A stretch of DNA of 64,000 nucleotides, from positions 1,364,001 through 1,428,000 of the forward strand of contig NZ_CP197466.1 of assembly GCF_052180255.1 (NCBI RefSeq), given 5' to 3'. Below the pieces are notes generated by a model, which worked only from the letters and a program-made list of their open reading frames with translations, did not search any database and was not told the DNA's origin. The stretch is from Paenibacillus_AM sp052180255 (GTDB lineage Bacteria > Bacillota > Bacilli > Paenibacillales > NBRC-103111). A program made the position numbers and the translations under genes. Below, piece after piece: positions 36,258-46,500 of the stretch; the first letter of the stretch is position 1, and each line of letters opens with the position of its first letter.

Positions 36258-36278
36258 GTTGTGTCCACATCGTCAAGA
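36258..36278 (+). other. right attachment site of the skin element
   Basis: GTGTCCAC-AT-CGTCAAG: sigma-factor homology begins at ATCGTCAAGAAATTC. GTGTCCAC mirrors the GTGAACAC half-site at the left end. See the left site for the reconstruction. Confidence 0.75.
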
Positions 36279-36778
36279 AATTCGACAACACTGGAGAAGA
36301 CCTTGAAGATTTGATCTCCATTGGAACGATTGGACTCATCAAAGCAATCGAGAGCTTTCAAACAGGAAAAGGGACGAAGCTCGCAACTTTCGCAGCGCGT
36401 TGTATTGAGAATGAGATCCTAATGCACTTGCGATCCCTCAAAAAGACACGAAAAGACGTTTCCCTTCACGATCCGATAGGAACCGACAAAGAAGGCAACG
36501 AAATCACGCTTATTGATATCCTGGGGACTGAAGCTGATGATGTTGTGGATAAGGTTCAACTCAAAATTGAGAAAAGTAAAATTTACCGTAACCTGGATAT
36601 TCTTGATGCTAGGGAGCAGGAAGTGATCAAAGGTCGTTTTGGCTTGGAGCACGGCGGAGACGAGCGAACGCAGCGGGAAATCGCCAAGGAGTTAGGCATT
36701 TCGCGCTCATATGTCTCGCGGATTGAGAAGCGAGCACTAATGAAGCTGTATCATGAGTTTTATAAGGCGAAGCGTTGA
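36269..36778 (+). CDS. sigK: sigK 3' half (C-terminal part of sigma-K)
   Basis: Encodes the last 167 residues of SigK after joining: region 2 (LEDLISIGTIGLIKAIESF and ATFAARCIENEILMHLRS), the linker ending near DILGTEADD, and region 4 with TQREIAKELGISRSYVSRI as its helix-turn-helix. It has no start codon of its own in sigma-factor sequence; the GTG at 36248 reads MTSGCVHIV and belongs to the skin element. The 3' end was copied twice downstream (42831-43196 and 51970-52026). Confidence 0.96.
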   Translation: MVKKFDNTGEDLEDLISIGTIGLIKAIESFQTGKGTKLATFAARCIENEILMHLRSLKKTRKDVSLHDPIGTDKEGNEITLIDILGTEADDVVDKVQLKIEKSKIYRNLDILDAREQEVIKGRFGLEHGGDERTQREIAKELGISRSYVSRIEKRALMKLYHEFYKAKR

Positions 36779-37244
36779 GGGATAAAATTCAGAATACAAA
36801 GTAAAGTGTTGGAAAAGTTTTTATAATTCTTATCATAAGGCTAAATCTGCAATTGTTAGTTTCATATACAACTGTTTGTATTATGATTAATAATTGACTC
36901 ACTGATAAAACACAAAACAGCCAATAGGATCGAGTACCCGTTGTCTCGTTCTTATTGGCTATTTCATTACACGCGTATACGTTATTCGTAGAAAATACTA
37001 AAGGAGATTGGTGAGAAACTTTACGCCATTTATATTGCTTTCGTATTTCCTCAACTTCATCTGGATAAATATCCCGTAATGCCAGAGAAATATCAGGAAT
37101 CTTTCGGGTAATACAAAGAAGTCGATTTTGCTGATGTGTGCGTTTATTAACGCATGTTTAACTTCGTCATAACACTCTCTTATTTCTATCATGTAATTTA
37201 ATGGTAGAATATAAAATGAGGGTACCCATTATAGGAGGGCTGTT
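36779..37244. other. spacer after sigK with terminator
   Basis: A terminator-like stem lies at 36919-36962. A minus-strand frame at 36998-37192 is unconvincing. GGAGGG before 37245 marks the response regulator start. Confidence 0.5.
36919..36962 (+). terminator. sigK terminator
   Basis: AGCCAATAGGATCGAG pairs imperfectly with CTCGTTCTTATTGGCT, followed by ATTT. Likely end of the reconstituted sigK transcript. Confidence 0.55.
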
Positions 37245-37961
37245 ATGAATCTGCGTCGAAAGATTCTAATTATTGAAGATGATCAGGATATTTCCCGAAT
37301 TATCAAAGATTACATAGAGAAGAACGGTTATGAGGTATATATCGCCAATGATGGTAATGAGGCTTGGCAATCCATAGAGTCGCTGAAACCCGATTTCATT
37401 ATACTTGATATCATGCTTCCTGATATAGATGGCATTGATCTGTGCCGCCAGATTCGAGAAAAGAATAATGTACCTATTCTTATTTTGAGCGCTCGTGGCA
37501 GCGATACGGATAAGGTGCTTGGTCTCGGATTTGGAGCAGATGATTATATGACAAAACCATTTTCACTCAGTGAGCTGCTGGCAAGGGTGAAATCGAACCT
37601 ACGAAGAGTGGAAAGCATGATTAATAATCCGGTGGCAATGCTGCCTGAACTGGAGGATGTCCTTCGGTTCGGCAAAATTACCATTGATCGAAAAGGATAC
37701 AAGGTGATGAAAGAAGGGAGAGAAATTTCACTATCCGTGAAAGAGCTTGAGCTGTTATTCTACCTATCCAAACACAAAAATCAGGTTTTTTCGAAAATTC
37801 AGCTTCTGGATGCGGTTTGGGGATATACATCTTATGGGGATGAGAGCACGATTACCGTGTACATTCGCAGATTACGAGAGAAGCTGGAAGAAGATCCGTC
37901 CTATCCTACATATATTAAGACCGTCTGGGGGATCGGTTATAAATTCAGCTACGATGAATGA
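37245..37961 (+). CDS. OmpR-family response regulator
   Basis: A 238-residue DNA-binding response regulator. Receiver domain residues 5-115 with the acidic pair EDD, the phospho-acceptor Asp in FIILDIMLPDIDG (about 55), and the Lys in MTKPFSL. The winged-helix output domain occupies residues 140-236 (ELELLFYLSKHKNQVFSKIQLL, R-R-L-R-E-K-L). It is followed 20 bases later by its histidine kinase and then an ABC exporter, which it most likely induces. Confidence 0.95.
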   Translation: MNLRRKILIIEDDQDISRIIKDYIEKNGYEVYIANDGNEAWQSIESLKPDFIILDIMLPDIDGIDLCRQIREKNNVPILILSARGSDTDKVLGLGFGADDYMTKPFSLSELLARVKSNLRRVESMINNPVAMLPELEDVLRFGKITIDRKGYKVMKEGREISLSVKELELLFYLSKHKNQVFSKIQLLDAVWGYTSYGDESTITVYIRRLREKLEEDPSYPTYIKTVWGIGYKFSYDE

Positions 37962-37981
37962 TTACAGAATAGGAGAAACCT

Positions 37982-39412
37982 ATGTATTTAAATGTTTGGA
38001 TTAAAAAATGGCTTCTCACGGTCTTAACATGTTTTCTTGTTTTGTTTGGATGTACAACTTTTCTCTTCTGGAATCATGTGGATAGAGAACGGGAAGCAGA
38101 ATCCGAGGCGGTTATTAATCAAGTACGGCTGCATGTCAATGAGATGCTGTTGTTTTTAGAAAAAAATCATGTTGTGATTAAGGATGATCTTGAACTTCAA
38201 GCGACACTGCATGCAATGGCAGAGGATTCTGAAGCAGAGGTGGTCTATGCAGACCTCACTGGACAAATCCTGTTTAATTCCTCTGGTGATTTAACCCTCT
38301 CCCGGATCAATCCAAGCATGGATCTGCACTATGATCTTTATCAAGCAAAAGTATCTGATCATCGTTACCAAATCGCATTCCCTGTAGTGGATGAGTTAAC
38401 TCAGGCGCAGGTGGGCAATGCCATTTTTACAGTACCTGCAAGTTTAGTTTTTGCCAGAGAAACGAATCTGTACGCCGTTTCCCCTTTTATCACCATTGCA
38501 TTATTGCTGGTGATTCTGGGAATACTCATGATTCTGATTCAAAGAAAAATAAAAAGAGACATTATGAGGCCCATTCATCATTTGAAGGATATCTCTGAAG
38601 CGATTCTTAAAGGAGACTATGAGCAAAAATCTACATATAAAAACATGGACGAAATTGGTGAGGTTTATGCGATGTTTGATCAGATGAGGATGGAAATTAT
38701 GCATCACAGCCTTCGAAGGGGTGAGCAGGAGCAAGCACAGAAGGAACTGATATCGAATATTTCCCATGAATTGAAAACCCCTCTGACAACGTTAAAAGCG
38801 TATATTGAAGCTATTCGGGAGGGGAGCTGTTCCAATATGCAGGAAGTAATGGAATACGTGGAGGTTATGCACAACAGTACCGAAAAAATGACTCGATTAA
38901 CAGAAGATCTGCTGCTTCATGCCCTAAAAGAGCTTGGTCAGATTTCCGTGACGCTGACAGAGCAATACAGCAAGGATGTTTTTGAAAAAATATTGCGTCC
39001 GATCGGTCATTATGTTCGCACCACCGGTGTTCATTTCATTGAACCCGCAGAAATTCCTAATGTACTGATTCGTTTGGACGCGCAGCGGATGGAGCAGGTT
39101 ATTTCCAATCTTATTTCTAACGCTCTGAAGCATACCTCAGCGGGTGATACCATCCAGATTAATATTGAGCTGGAGCAAGGCCAACTAAAAATCACGATTG
39201 CGGATACGGGAAATGGAATACTTCCTCAGGATATGCCTTTTGTTTTTGACCGTTATTTCAAAGGAAAATCCAATGAAGGTGCAGGGAGAAAGGGAACGGG
39301 CCTTGGATTGTCCATCTGTAAATATATTATCGAAGCACATGAGGGTACAATATCATTCAACAGCAGGCAAGGGAAAGGGACGGTGTTTTATTGCTTCATT
39401 CCATTAGGCTAA
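37982..39412 (+). CDS. sensor histidine kinase
   Basis: A 476-residue membrane kinase: a membrane segment at about residues 10-30, an extracellular sensor of about 130 residues, a second segment near 165-185, HAMP, then HisKA with the phospho-His in ISNISHELKTPLTT (about 260), and HATPase with the N box (SNLISNALKHT), ADTGNGILP and GTGLGLSIC. Pairs with the regulator just upstream. The sizeable external domain suggests direct ligand sensing rather than the short-loop BceS mode. Confidence 0.95.
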   Translation: MYLNVWIKKWLLTVLTCFLVLFGCTTFLFWNHVDREREAESEAVINQVRLHVNEMLLFLEKNHVVIKDDLELQATLHAMAEDSEAEVVYADLTGQILFNSSGDLTLSRINPSMDLHYDLYQAKVSDHRYQIAFPVVDELTQAQVGNAIFTVPASLVFARETNLYAVSPFITIALLLVILGILMILIQRKIKRDIMRPIHHLKDISEAILKGDYEQKSTYKNMDEIGEVYAMFDQMRMEIMHHSLRRGEQEQAQKELISNISHELKTPLTTLKAYIEAIREGSCSNMQEVMEYVEVMHNSTEKMTRLTEDLLLHALKELGQISVTLTEQYSKDVFEKILRPIGHYVRTTGVHFIEPAEIPNVLIRLDAQRMEQVISNLISNALKHTSAGDTIQINIELEQGQLKITIADTGNGILPQDMPFVFDRYFKGKSNEGAGRKGTGLGLSICKYIIEAHEGTISFNSRQGKGTVFYCFIPLG

Positions 39413-39530
39413 TCAGAGAAATGAGCCTAAATTTCATCCTGTAATATTTCATTAATATTTAGATAAGGATTTATATATATGTGCCCCTTACAATAAGATC
39501 ATAATCCTATTGGAGGAGGGCACTTTTTTA

Positions 39531-40286
39531 GTGAAAAAACCGATAATTCAAGCGAAAAATCTTTGCAAAACCTATTCAACAGGCAGTGTGCAATTTCATG
39601 CGATTCGAAATCTGGATTTAGATGTGTATGATGGAGACTTCACCGTAATTATGGGGAATTCAGGTTCAGGCAAATCTACTTTGCTGTATCTTCTGAGCGG
39701 TCTGGATTCCGTAACCGTAGGTGAGGTTTATTTTCAAGGAGAGCGTATAGACAGCTATACAGAGCAGCAATTAGCCGAGTTCAGGGCTCACCAAATCGGA
39801 TATATATACCAGAGTGTAAACCTCGTACCGGACCTGACTTTGTTCGAAAATATCGCATTACCTGGATATATCGCTGGACAACCTAAAAACAAAGTGAAGA
39901 GTACTGTCCTCTCGTTGATGAAGGCAATGGAGATCGATGAACAAAAAAATCGGCTTCCTGCACAAACTTCAGGGGGCCAACAGCAAAGAGCAGCGATTGC
40001 GAGGGCATTGATTAATTCACCGGATTTGATTTTTGCCGATGAGCCGACAGGAAGCCTGAATTATGATCACGGGGTGGCTGTGCTCGATATTTTAACCGAT
40101 ATGAATCGGAAAGGACAGTCTGTCGTCATGGTAACTCATGATATTAAGGCTGCTTGCCGTGCGGACAGGCTGATTCTGATTAAAGACGGTAAAATTGCGG
40201 ATGTATTGGAGTTTGATAAATTTGATCATACCCAAATCCAAGACAGAGAAGCGGTCATCTTCTCCTGTGTCTCGGGAAAGGGGTAA
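39531..40286 (+). CDS. ABC exporter ATPase, MacB/LolD type
   Basis: A 251-residue ATPase. The GTG at 39531 is used because GGAGGAGGG lies about 12 bases upstream. Walker A GNSGSGKST, Q-loop YQSVNLVP, signature SGGQQQRAAIAR, Walker B LIFADEPTGSL, and H-loop VTHD are all present. It powers the FtsX-type permease encoded six bases later. Such pairs next to a two-component system usually export or resist peptide antibiotics or cell-envelope stressors. Confidence 0.95.
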   Translation: MKKPIIQAKNLCKTYSTGSVQFHAIRNLDLDVYDGDFTVIMGNSGSGKSTLLYLLSGLDSVTVGEVYFQGERIDSYTEQQLAEFRAHQIGYIYQSVNLVPDLTLFENIALPGYIAGQPKNKVKSTVLSLMKAMEIDEQKNRLPAQTSGGQQQRAAIARALINSPDLIFADEPTGSLNYDHGVAVLDILTDMNRKGQSVVMVTHDIKAACRADRLILIKDGKIADVLEFDKFDHTQIQDREAVIFSCVSGKG

Positions 40287-40292
40287 GATATT

Positions 40293-42716
40293 ATGACTGC
40301 CGTGCTTTCCCTTTGCTTGTCTAATTTAAGGAAAAAGAAAATTCACAATGGTCTGATCGGTCTGCTTATTCTGTTGTCAACCCTGCTCCTTGCTACCTCT
40401 ATTACGGTGATAATGAATTCCAACAGTTTATTTTCTGATATGCACAGCAAATCGAACGGCTCACATGAAATGCTGCTTTTACGAGATGAGCTTCATGATC
40501 CCAACCAGGTATATCAGTGGTGGAAAGGTCAGAAAGGAGTCAGCACTTCTAAGTTAATTCCTTACCGAATGCTGGCTGGAATGAACAAAGAGGGTGAACC
40601 GCCATCTGCCGAGCTTTCAAGTCTGACTTTGTATATGATGAACACACCAGAAAGGCCGTTTCCGGTCGATGAGCTTTTGTTTGCGCATGGAAAGGAAAGA
40701 TCTGTACCTGAAAAAGGAAAAATTTGGATACCGACTTCCATTGCCTATTTACACGATTTATCTGTAGGAGATACCCTGGAGTTTTCTACAGGTGAGAACA
40801 ATTTTGCTTTACAGGTATCTGCAATCGTTGTGGATATTCCTTACGGAGCTCCCTTTGCCACCGATGCAAGAATTTGGATGAATCATGAGGATTATGCTCG
40901 GGAAGTACAAGGGATTCAGGGGAAAGAGCAGTATATGCTTGGACTAAGATATGCGGATTACAGCAGCAGTTTAGGTTATTGGGAGAAGTTCGAGAAGGAG
41001 ATGGGCACCCCTTATCTGGAATCCAAAATAAGTTTCGAGCAAATGTCCTCTTTTTATTTAATTATGAATAAAGCCATTGGTTTTATTATGGTTTTTCTGG
41101 GCATCGTCATGATTCTCGTCGCTTTATTCACGATCGGGTTTACGATATCGGATGATATTTTATCCAATTATAAAACGATTGGTGTCATTAAAGCGCTGGG
41201 CTTATCTTCGAAAAAAATAATGCTTATTTATTTGATGCAGTATATATTCATTTCTATCATTGCCATTATCCCGGGTCTGTTCATCAGCCGCTTTCTTTCC
41301 AACCTGATTGTAGAGAGCACCTTATCGTCCTTGAAAAGCAGCACTGCGGCGGGAAGTCCGGGTGAAAGTCTTGTAACCGTCATTGTAGGTATCTTTGTGT
41401 TAGTAATGGTCATTCTCTGTGTGGCTATTTACGCCAATAAAGCTCGTCCTATACAGCCTATGCAGGCTATTCGGTTTGGGATGTCTGAAACGGATAACAG
41501 CAAATTGTTCAAGCGAATCAGTACCAAAGAGAATACGCTGCTCTCTTTTGGAAAAGCGCCACTTTTAATCGTTCTTGGACTAAGAAATGTAAGGAAGAAT
41601 AAGAAAGCCTCCATTCTGATGATGCTGTTGGCAACAGTGATGTCAGCTGTCCTCGTTCTTGGATTTGTATTGTTATACAGTATCGGTAATATCAAAGAGA
41701 CGTCAGCCGCATGGGGGTATGATTCATCCGATATTTCCTTAAGAGTGGTGAACACTTCAACCTTTTCCCGAACCGAATTCCAACAGAAGATGCAGTCGGA
41801 CAAAAGAATCAAAAATACAGGATGGCTCGGGAATGTGAATGGGGTTGTGTCTGATGGGAGAAACGTAGATTCAGAAACAAAGAACAAGCAGTCTATGAAT
41901 TTTAGTATTTATGTGATTGATGGCAGCTATGACGAAGTCGGTTATACCACGATCAAAGGCAGAAATCCCAAAAATAAAAATGAGATCTCGATTGGCATCA
42001 GTGTCGCCAAACAATTGAAAAAAGACGTAGGGGATACGGTTGAGGTTTATATTGAAGGTTATAAGCATAGGCTTATCGTCAGCGGTGTCTTTCAGTCGAT
42101 TGCTAACCAATCGGTATCTGCCCGAATTGTTGCTGAAACACTTCAGGTCAGTCACCCAGAATATAACGATTATATCGCTGCCTTCATCAATCTGAATAAT
42201 GATCAGGATGCGGATAAGATCGTTAGTGAAATCAATGCAAAGTATAAAGACTCCGCCTCAGCCGCAACAATGCAGACACTTCTGGATGCCACTTTTAAAC
42301 AGGCGGTAGCTTCTTTGATCCTCCCGATGAGTATCATGGGTCTTCTGTTTACAGCAGTCACGACCATCATCATTTACAGTATCAGTAGGATTAACATCAG
42401 AAAAGAAAGCAAAACCTACGGCATTTATAAATCCATAGGATTATCTTCGAACCGAATCAGATGGTCTGTCACTATGGGGATCATTGCGGTTTCAGGTATC
42501 GGGGCAGTAATCGGAGTGGTGCTTGGCGTGTATTTTCTTCCGATTATACTTGGCAGTATTCTCTCGGATTACGGTATTGCCAATCTGCCGCTAATTCTGC
42601 ATTGGGGAGGGATTATTTCGCTGGCCTGCATTACGATGTTCGCCGCAGGTCTCGGTTCTTGGGCTTCATCGAGAGTAGTGTCCAAAACATCTCCGCGCAT
42701 CCTAGTTATTGAATAA
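40293..42716 (+). CDS. FtsX-domain ABC permease
   Basis: An 807-residue permease with a duplicated architecture: membrane segment, ~200-residue external domain, three membrane segments with FtsX motif (GVIKALGLSSKKI), then a repeat of the same plan ending in YGIYKSIGLSSNRIR and further segments. Two FtsX domains with external lobes suggest a MacB/YknZ-type mechanotransmission pump. Forms a complex with the ATPase upstream. The substrate is unknown. A perfect terminator stem follows. Confidence 0.92.
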   Translation: MTAVLSLCLSNLRKKKIHNGLIGLLILLSTLLLATSITVIMNSNSLFSDMHSKSNGSHEMLLLRDELHDPNQVYQWWKGQKGVSTSKLIPYRMLAGMNKEGEPPSAELSSLTLYMMNTPERPFPVDELLFAHGKERSVPEKGKIWIPTSIAYLHDLSVGDTLEFSTGENNFALQVSAIVVDIPYGAPFATDARIWMNHEDYAREVQGIQGKEQYMLGLRYADYSSSLGYWEKFEKEMGTPYLESKISFEQMSSFYLIMNKAIGFIMVFLGIVMILVALFTIGFTISDDILSNYKTIGVIKALGLSSKKIMLIYLMQYIFISIIAIIPGLFISRFLSNLIVESTLSSLKSSTAAGSPGESLVTVIVGIFVLVMVILCVAIYANKARPIQPMQAIRFGMSETDNSKLFKRISTKENTLLSFGKAPLLIVLGLRNVRKNKKASILMMLLATVMSAVLVLGFVLLYSIGNIKETSAAWGYDSSDISLRVVNTSTFSRTEFQQKMQSDKRIKNTGWLGNVNGVVSDGRNVDSETKNKQSMNFSIYVIDGSYDEVGYTTIKGRNPKNKNEISIGISVAKQLKKDVGDTVEVYIEGYKHRLIVSGVFQSIANQSVSARIVAETLQVSHPEYNDYIAAFINLNNDQDADKIVSEINAKYKDSASAATMQTLLDATFKQAVASLILPMSIMGLLFTAVTTIIIYSISRINIRKESKTYGIYKSIGLSSNRIRWSVTMGIIAVSGIGAVIGVVLGVYFLPIILGSILSDYGIANLPLILHWGGIISLACITMFAAGLGSWASSRVVSKTSPRILVIE

Positions 42717-42726
42717 AAAGAACACA

Positions 42727-42761
42727 CAAATTTCCATCTGCTGAGAGCCGATGGAAATTTG
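42727..42761 (+). terminator. terminator of the exporter operon
   Basis: CAAATTTCCATC pairs perfectly with GATGGAAATTTG over an 11-base loop; weak T-run after it. Confidence 0.65.
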
Positions 42762-42830
42762 ATTCATTTATCGCTTATAGAGCTTGAGACCCCCGGCTTC
42801 TACTCCTGCCACACTTTTGACATTAGAATA

Positions 42831-43196
42831 GAGATCCTGATGCACTTGCGATCCCTCAAAAAGACACGAAAAGACGTTTCCCTTCACGATCCGATAGGAA
42901 CCGACAAAGAAGGCAACGAAATTACATTGATAGATATCCTTGGCACCGAGCCGGATGATGTCATTGACAAGGTACAGCTTAAAATTGAAAAAAGTAAAAT
43001 TTACCGTAATTTAGATATTTTAGATGAACGTGAACAGGAAGTCATACGAGGGCGGTTTGGTTTGGAGCATGGTGGGGACGAACGGACCCAGCGAGAGATC
43101 GCCAAGGATCTTGGTATATCCAGGTCGTATGTTTCTCGTATTGAAAAGCGGGCATTAATGAAGCTTTATCATGAGTTTTATAAGGCGAAGCGATAA
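42831..43196 (+). pseudogene. partial duplicate of the sigK 3' end
   Basis: Starts abruptly at the codons for EILMHLRSLKK and runs to a stop through EITLIDILGTEPDD and region 4 (LGISRSYVSRIEKRALM). It lacks regions 2.1-2.3 and has no credible start. The first 92 bases match 36413-36504 with one mismatch; after that the two copies differ at many third codon positions while protein sequence is conserved, so the tail comes from a diverged sigK lineage. It cannot make a functional sigma factor alone. Confidence 0.93.
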
Positions 43197-43543
43197 AAAA
43201 TTCAAAATGAGAAGCATGGTGAGGACAGCATCATGCTTTTTTGTTGTCTTATTAGGGAGTTTGAGATTGGACGCAGTGCAACTGTCTAAATTATAAGGAT
43301 TTAATTATGCCAAGTGTTTAAATTAGTGGGCAGTTCGGACTGTAATTGTTTTCAGAATTTCCAGTCTTTTTAGAGTGAAAAGAGGTGGCACTGATATTGC
43401 ATATAAGATACTGGATAGGTGTTGAAGTGCTGGTTAGTTTAAGAATTCCTATGGGAGTGATTAATTGTTGGAGGTGAAAACGAGGAAATTCACAGTTGAC
43501 TTTGCAAACGCTTTCAAAAGAATGAAAAGGGAGTGTGAGTTTC
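43197..43543. other. collagenase leader region
   Basis: A terminator-like hairpin for the sigK duplicate at 43210-43242 (AGAAGCATG...CATGCTTTTTT), then an AT-rich leader with TTGACT at 43494 and a perfect cre box at 43502-43517. No gene; a minus-strand frame here is unsupported. Confidence 0.6.
43502..43517. promoter_or_regulatory. CcpA cre site
   Basis: TTGCAAACGCTTTCAA matches the catabolite-responsive element consensus WTGNAARCGNWWWCAW at every position. It overlaps the region just after a TTGACT box and lies 27 bases before the collagenase start, a position expected for repression by CcpA when preferred sugars are present. Confidence 0.75.
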
Positions 43544-46500
43544 TTGAAGTGGTTCAAACGTAAAAGTAGAGTTGGAATTGTATTCACGATCATCGCATTT
43601 ATTGTAAGCAATAGTATGGGAACGGCCATTCAAGCCCAATCCCCCGATGTCGCCCCAACGACCTATCAGATCGATCAAACGAAGCAAGGCAGCAGTCAAT
43701 CAAATGCGAAGCCGCTAGGCAAATTAGAGAAGCCGAAATCAACGGACCAGTCGATTCACGACATTGACGATGCTTCGGCAGGTGGGGACAGGTCAGATCT
43801 AGCTCCGGAAGCACCGCAGCCGTATGAGCTGTCGCTTAATCACTCCACGGTTCCAAACTCCGGTACGGCCCAGAAGCAAATACGGAGTCTGAGTACAATT
43901 GAAGTGAGAAGTTACTCGATGGCAGAGCTGAACGACATGGCATTCGACGATTTGATCGCAACCATTCAACAGCTTACATGGACCGATATCCCTGAGCTGT
44001 TCCGGTTCAATGCGGACACCGCGGAATTTTATGGCGATAGAGACCGGATGGATGCGCTATTTACGGGATTGGAGAAAGCGGGAAATGAATTTACGCAGGA
44101 TGATAAAAAAGGGATAAACACTTTGGTGGAAGTTTTGCGTTCCGGTTATTATCTAGGCTATTACAATAGTCAACTGGGGTATATTAACAAATGGAATTAC
44201 AGAATGAAGGTGCTACCGGCAGTAAAAGCCATTGAGAATAACCCTAATTTCCAGGTCGGGACAGAAGCGCAAAATTCTGTTATCGCCTCGGTGGGCCTGT
44301 TAATCGGGAATACTGCGGTCGATGCGGAAGTGATTAATAAGGCGACGAAAATTCTCAACCAGATCGAGAGCAATTTTCATACGTTTAATAATGGAACGGG
44401 GAAAGAATTCTCCGCTGCTTATGAATTGGTCAAAGGAATCAATTTTATTCTAAACGAGGTGTTGAATGAACAAAATGTTCCCAAGATACCTGATTATGTC
44501 GGTAAGTTCGATTCGTTCTTGGCAGCGGTCGGTCAATTAAGCCTGCATAATGATTATACAGAAAGCAATAATTGGTTTCTGAATAATGCGATTTATTACG
44601 TAGGGAAGCTCAGCGCTTTCAATAGCAATCCATCCGCTTCGAATGATGTCTTAACGAAGGATATGGAGATGTTCCCGAAATTTAGCTATGCATATATGCA
44701 AGCTGCATCTTCAATTGCAATCGCTTTCAAAGGGATCGATTCGAGGGGGAACGCGATCCGCTATGATCAGCTAGTGAAAGCTGCGAAAAGCTTTTACTTC
44801 CCGAACCGTTATACATTCGATGACGGACAAATGGTCATGTACACCGGTAAAGACGTAACGGAAGATAAAGTAAAACGTTTGTACTGGGCGTCAAAAGAAG
44901 TTAGGGCGCAGTTTTATCGTGTGTTTGGTAATGACGAGCCATTAGAAAAAAATCATGCGGACGATATTTTGACCATGTTCATTTACAACACGAAGAAAGA
45001 GTACGCTATCAACCTGCTTCTAAACGGGATTGAGACTGAGAATGGCGGTATATACATTGAGGGCGAAGGAACTTTCTACACTTGGGAAAGAACGCCTGAA
45101 ATCAGCATTTACACGCTGGAAGAACTGTTCCGTCACGAATTCACTCACTTCCTGCAGGGACGCTATCTGGTGCCGGGCTTGTGGGGAAAGAGTGAAATCT
45201 ACCGCAATGATCGGGTGACATGGCTGGAAGAGGGGGGCGCGGAGCTGTTCGCCGGTTCGACGCGGGAAAACGAAATTTTGCCGCGGAAATCGATGTCTGA
45301 ACGGAATTTGTACGACCCGGTCGATAAGTGGATGCAGGCTAACGAAGTCGTTCACGCCAAGTACGATGGATTCCGCTTCTACACGTTTGCGTACCAGCTT
45401 CAATACTACATCTATAAGAATCATCCAGAAGTGTTAGAGAGGATCGCCCAGTTGGTTCGCGCGAACGACGGAGCCAGATACGATTCTTACATGAATGAGC
45501 TGGGACGGGACGCGCAATTAAACGATAATTATATTAATTCCGCTGTAGATCTGCATGCTAAGGCAGGCAGGAATGAATTGACGATTCCACTTGTTGCAGA
45601 CGACTATGTCCAACCGCAGCCAAGCAAGCCGCGTTCGGAAATTTTCAATGAAATTGCTCAACATACAGGTTTAAGTAACATCGTGCCAGAAGTACATTCC
45701 TCGACTTTCTTTAATACATTCGCCGTGCGAGGGACTTATAAAGGCGGCGCCAGTCAAGGCATTATTGCAGACCGCAAGATCATGGATGGGATTGTAAACC
45801 AATATTTGAAGACACTCGATACTTTGTCTTGGTCCGGTTATAAGACGGTAACGGCGTATTACGTGAATTATCGTCTGGATGAGAACAATCAATATGTATT
45901 CGATGTCGTTCTTCACGGTTTATTGCCCAATGAATCCAACGATACGACGATTCCCCCTACCATTGATATTCATGGACCGTATGAGGGGACGAACGGATAT
46001 CCGGTAATGTTTACGAGCAAAGGAACGTTTTCGCCTAACGGGACGATTACCAGCTATGAATGGGATTTTGGAGACGGTACGACCAGTACGCTGCCGAGTC
46101 CTCCTCATGTGTATCGAACAACAGGCGTATACCAAGTAACTTTAAAGGTGACGAACAGCCACGGAATCACGCAAGTAAAGACAACGACCGCGGACATTGG
46201 CCCATTAACTAAGGAAATGAAGCCGAACGGTACGTTTCAAACAGCCAACGGTCCGTTGCCGCTTAACGTCAATTTTCCAGCATCAATGGAGCAAAGCGAT
46301 AGTTCAAGCTATTTTTACTTCGAACTGGATCGTGTAGATACGATCAACCTCCTTGTTACGCAAACCAACGGGATGGATTTAACCTGGACGTTGTATAAGG
46401 ATAGCGAGTTTAATCAATATTGGCAGTACTCGCGTAAGAATGGCAATAAATTGGAACACACATTTGACGCCCCTCCAGGAAGATACTATTTGTGCGTATA

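Larger units (their letters stand above)
35592..36260. other. right-end non-coding region of the skin element
   Basis: Holds the TGTAAC tandem array (35688-35735), a terminator (35773-35813), a repeated hairpin motif (36020-36034 with a second hairpin to 36072) and an inverted repeat (36211-36228). No protein gene. Confidence 0.6.
3631..36269. mobile_element. skin element interrupting sigK (about 32.6 kb)
   Basis: The element separates the two halves of sigK and carries the matching large serine recombinase at its right end. Taking the shared AT at 3630-3631 and 36269-36270 as crossover, its length is about 32,639 bases. Excision would join GTGGCTCAT-AT to CGTCAAGAAA, which reads V-A-H-I-V-K-K exactly as other SigK proteins do. 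By analogy with the B. subtilis skin and its SpoIVCA recombinase, excision is expected only in the sporulating mother cell. No phage capsid, tail or terminase genes are seen, so it is either a decayed prophage or never was one. Confidence 0.93.

Noticed and set aside
3631..36269. the element as an intact prophage
   Set aside because: No terminase, capsid, tail, lysis or replication genes were recognised.
36248..36778. sigK 3' half as an independent sigma factor starting at GTG 36248
   Set aside because: The first nine residues belong to the skin element and lack sigma homology, no ribosome binding site fits, and the other half is present at 3438.
42759..43196. sigK duplicate as a complete small gene
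   Set aside because: The residues before EILMHLRS are not sigma-like and regions 2.1-2.3 are missing.
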